Of a stretch of 64,000 nt of DNA, positions 62,636 to 64,000 are shown piece after piece. The notes beneath the pieces are model-generated. The model was given only the letters and a program-made list of their open reading frames with translations. It searched no databases and was not told where the DNA came from. Source of the DNA: an uncultured Lachnospira sp. (lineage in GTDB: Bacteria; Bacillota; Clostridia; Lachnospirales; Lachnospiraceae); NCBI GenBank assembly GCA_910585095.1, contig CAJUBU010000002.1, forward strand, positions 97,369 through 161,368. Reading direction: 5' to 3'. The position numbers and the translations under genes are program-made. Each line of letters starts with the position of its first letter. The stretch's first letter is position 1.

Positions 62636-62674
62636 CAATAGAATCCTTGTAAAGTGTGGATTTTATTGTTTTTA
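62636..62674 (+). terminator. Intrinsic terminator-like hairpin upstream of the permease gene
   Basis: CAATAGAATCC (62636-62646) pairs with GGATTTTATTG (62658-62668, one G-U), followed by TTTTTAATTTT. The first arm also occurs at 33864 in the tadA-acetyltransferase gap. No other feature is seen from 62492 to 62820 apart from a GGAGG site before the permease. Confidence 0.6.
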
Positions 62675-62820
62675 ATTTTATTCAACCTTTACCATTTTAT
62701 TATAAAGATATTTATTTTCTTAAAAATATCAATTTATTTAATTAAATATGGATTAATTTATTGCCATTCATGAAAAAAGCATTTATAATTTCCTTATTAA
62801 TTCATATTGGAGGTCGACTC

Positions 62821-64000
62821 ATGTCCGAACATTCAGAACACAAAAACCATTTCACTCCGAACAGCAAGTATTTTACAATTGTTGTATATGCACTGTTATT
62901 TGTTATTGGAACCATTGTTATATACAAATTTATCGGCAATCTTGATGCTACAATTTCATTTTTGGGAAAAGTAATACATATTCTTTCTCCCTTTCTTGTA
63001 GGCGCTTTTATTGCATTTATATTATATCCACTTGTACGATTTTTATACGCAAAATGCTTTATGGGCATTTGCCATATTAAATCAAAAAAAATTGCCAAAT
63101 GGCTCTCAATTTTAGTTGCCTATATTATCGCTATTGGCGCTTTTGCAATTCTTATCGTATTTGTTGCTCCACAAATTTATACAAGCATTACCGATATTTC
63201 TGTTCAATTTCCTATATGGTTTGAAAGTGCGCAAAAATTTATTATTGAACTGGAACAAAATCACCCTGATTGGGCAAAATTCCTTGACTATGACCGAATT
63301 AACAGCTATATTCAGTCTGCTCTGCCAAGCATATTAAATTATACTACAACGGCTCTTAGCAACATTATTCCTGCAATTGTAATGACTTCTATGGCAATTG
63401 TAAAAGGTATTATCAGTTTTTTAATTTCAATCATTATTTCTGTGTATATGATAGCGGACCATAAAAATTTATTTTATCAATTTAAGCGAATTATGTATGC
63501 GCTAATTCCTCAAAAGGTAGTTGATTCTTCTCTAAAAATTGTGCATGAAAGCGGCAGTATTTTTACAAGCTTTATCTTTGGAAAAGCCCTTGATTCATTG
63601 ATAATAGGCATTATTTGCTTTATTGCAATGCTTATATTTAACTTTCCATATGCTGTGCTTATTAGTGTTATTGTAGGTATCACCAATATGATTCCATATT
63701 TTGGACCTTATGTGGGCGGTGCTATTGGATTTATGTTTATATTAATTACCAATCCTATTAAAGCCTTGCTTTTTATTATCTTAATTTTAGTAATACAGCA
63801 ATTTGACGGTCTCTTTCTTGGACCTAAAATTTTAGGTGATAAAACTGGTTTAAAACCGTTATGGGTTATATTTTCCATCACAGTTGGAGGCAGCTTATTT
63901 GGTGTATTGGGTATGTTTCTTGGGGTTCCATGTGTTGCGGTATTAAATTATATCCTCAACATTGTTGTGGAACATTTACTGAAAAAAACGCCCCCCCCCC
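62821..64000 (+). CDS. AI-2E family transporter (PerM/YdiK-like permease), 3'-truncated
   Basis: The frame from ATG 62821 (GGAGG nine bases ahead) stays open to the end of the window, about 393 codons. Eight hydrophobic segments are arranged as in the AI-2E exporter family (PF01594), with the late conserved stretch GLKPLWVIFSITVGGSLFGVLGMF and VPCVAVLNYILN. Members export signalling molecules, protons or sodium; the substrate here is unknown. Clostridial members often carry a C-terminal tail beyond this point. The last ten bases are all C, which encodes an improbable run of Pro and may be an assembly edge. Confidence 0.9.
   Translation, partial: MSEHSEHKNHFTPNSKYFTIVVYALLFVIGTIVIYKFIGNLDATISFLGKVIHILSPFLVGAFIAFILYPLVRFLYAKCFMGICHIKSKKIAKWLSILVAYIIAIGAFAILIVFVAPQIYTSITDISVQFPIWFESAQKFIIELEQNHPDWAKFLDYDRINSYIQSALPSILNYTTTALSNIIPAIVMTSMAIVKGIISFLISIIISVYMIADHKNLFYQFKRIMYALIPQKVVDSSLKIVHESGSIFTSFIFGKALDSLIIGIICFIAMLIFNFPYAVLISVIVGITNMIPYFGPYVGGAIGFMFILITNPIKALLFIILILVIQQFDGLFLGPKILGDKTGLKPLWVIFSITVGGSLFGVLGMFLGVPCVAVLNYILNIVVEHLLKKTPPP

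Overview
The window reads as chromosomal DNA of a low-GC, AT-rich Firmicute, most likely a clostridial anaerobe of the Lachnospiraceae type. Pointers are a Bacillus-type SRP RNA next to dnaX-ybaB-recR, a metG-tatD-rsmA operon, LytTR two-component systems, dockerin-tagged pectin esterases, and a spore photoproduct lyase-like gene that suggests a spore-forming lineage. No species can be named from sequence alone. No phage, intact insertion sequence, CRISPR array or rRNA was seen.

Layout. 1-5.1 kb: 3' part of ptsI, an orphan LytTR regulator with its own probable binding repeats, and a convergent hybrid histidine kinase. 5.3-14 kb: transketolase, a very large TPR/low-complexity/ATPase-like protein, recR, ybaB, dnaX and the SRP RNA (all minus). 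14.2-18.6 kb: an AgrC/AgrA-like pair, a MIF-type tautomerase and a dicarboxylate symporter with an extra N-terminal domain; two 13-bp repeats 21 bp apart precede the tautomerase. 19-25.2 kb: a signalling block with a FecR-domain membrane protein, a GAF/HD-GYP protein, a TIM-barrel protein and a CHASE2 class III adenylyl cyclase. 25.4-28.1 kb: an unknown gene divergent from a YtrA-type GntR/ABC operon. 28.5-33 kb: a roughly 1,215-residue three-repeat multicopper oxidase resembling MnxG, translationally coupled to a DUF2935 protein. 33.2-43.6 kb: tadA, a GNAT acetyltransferase, a DUF6128-like gene, rsmA, tatD, metG, a DUF885 lipoprotein, a J-domain protein and DUF5685. 43.7-49.8 kb: two secreted dockerin-bearing pectin esterases. 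50-52.7 kb: an SDR, a SplB-like radical SAM protein and a nucleoside-phosphorylase-like protein, overlapping or closely spaced. 52.8-55.2 kb: a long gene-free region leading to an Lsa-type ABC-F gene. 55.4-58.4 kb: small genes, a thioredoxin-reductase-like flavoprotein and a small alarmone synthetase behind a structured leader. 58.7-62.3 kb: an antimicrobial-peptide-type two-component/ABC locus. Then tRNA-Lys(CTT) and a truncated AI-2E family permease.

The most interesting material is RNA- and DNA-level control. (1) The ABC-F gene has a complete transcription-attenuation leader: promoter, 7-codon leader peptide, and four segments that can form either a terminator or an antiterminator. (2) Two unrelated genes, a GNAT acetyltransferase and a DUF885 lipoprotein, share a 5' leader that can fold into the same pseudoknot just before the ribosome binding site, with compensatory differences between the copies. 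(3) The multicopper oxidase keeps a single full set of copper ligands, apparently split across repeats 1 and 2 in permuted order. (4) Helically phased direct repeats lie before three promoters linked to nearby regulators. (5) A family of short dispersed intergenic repeats recurs at least five times.
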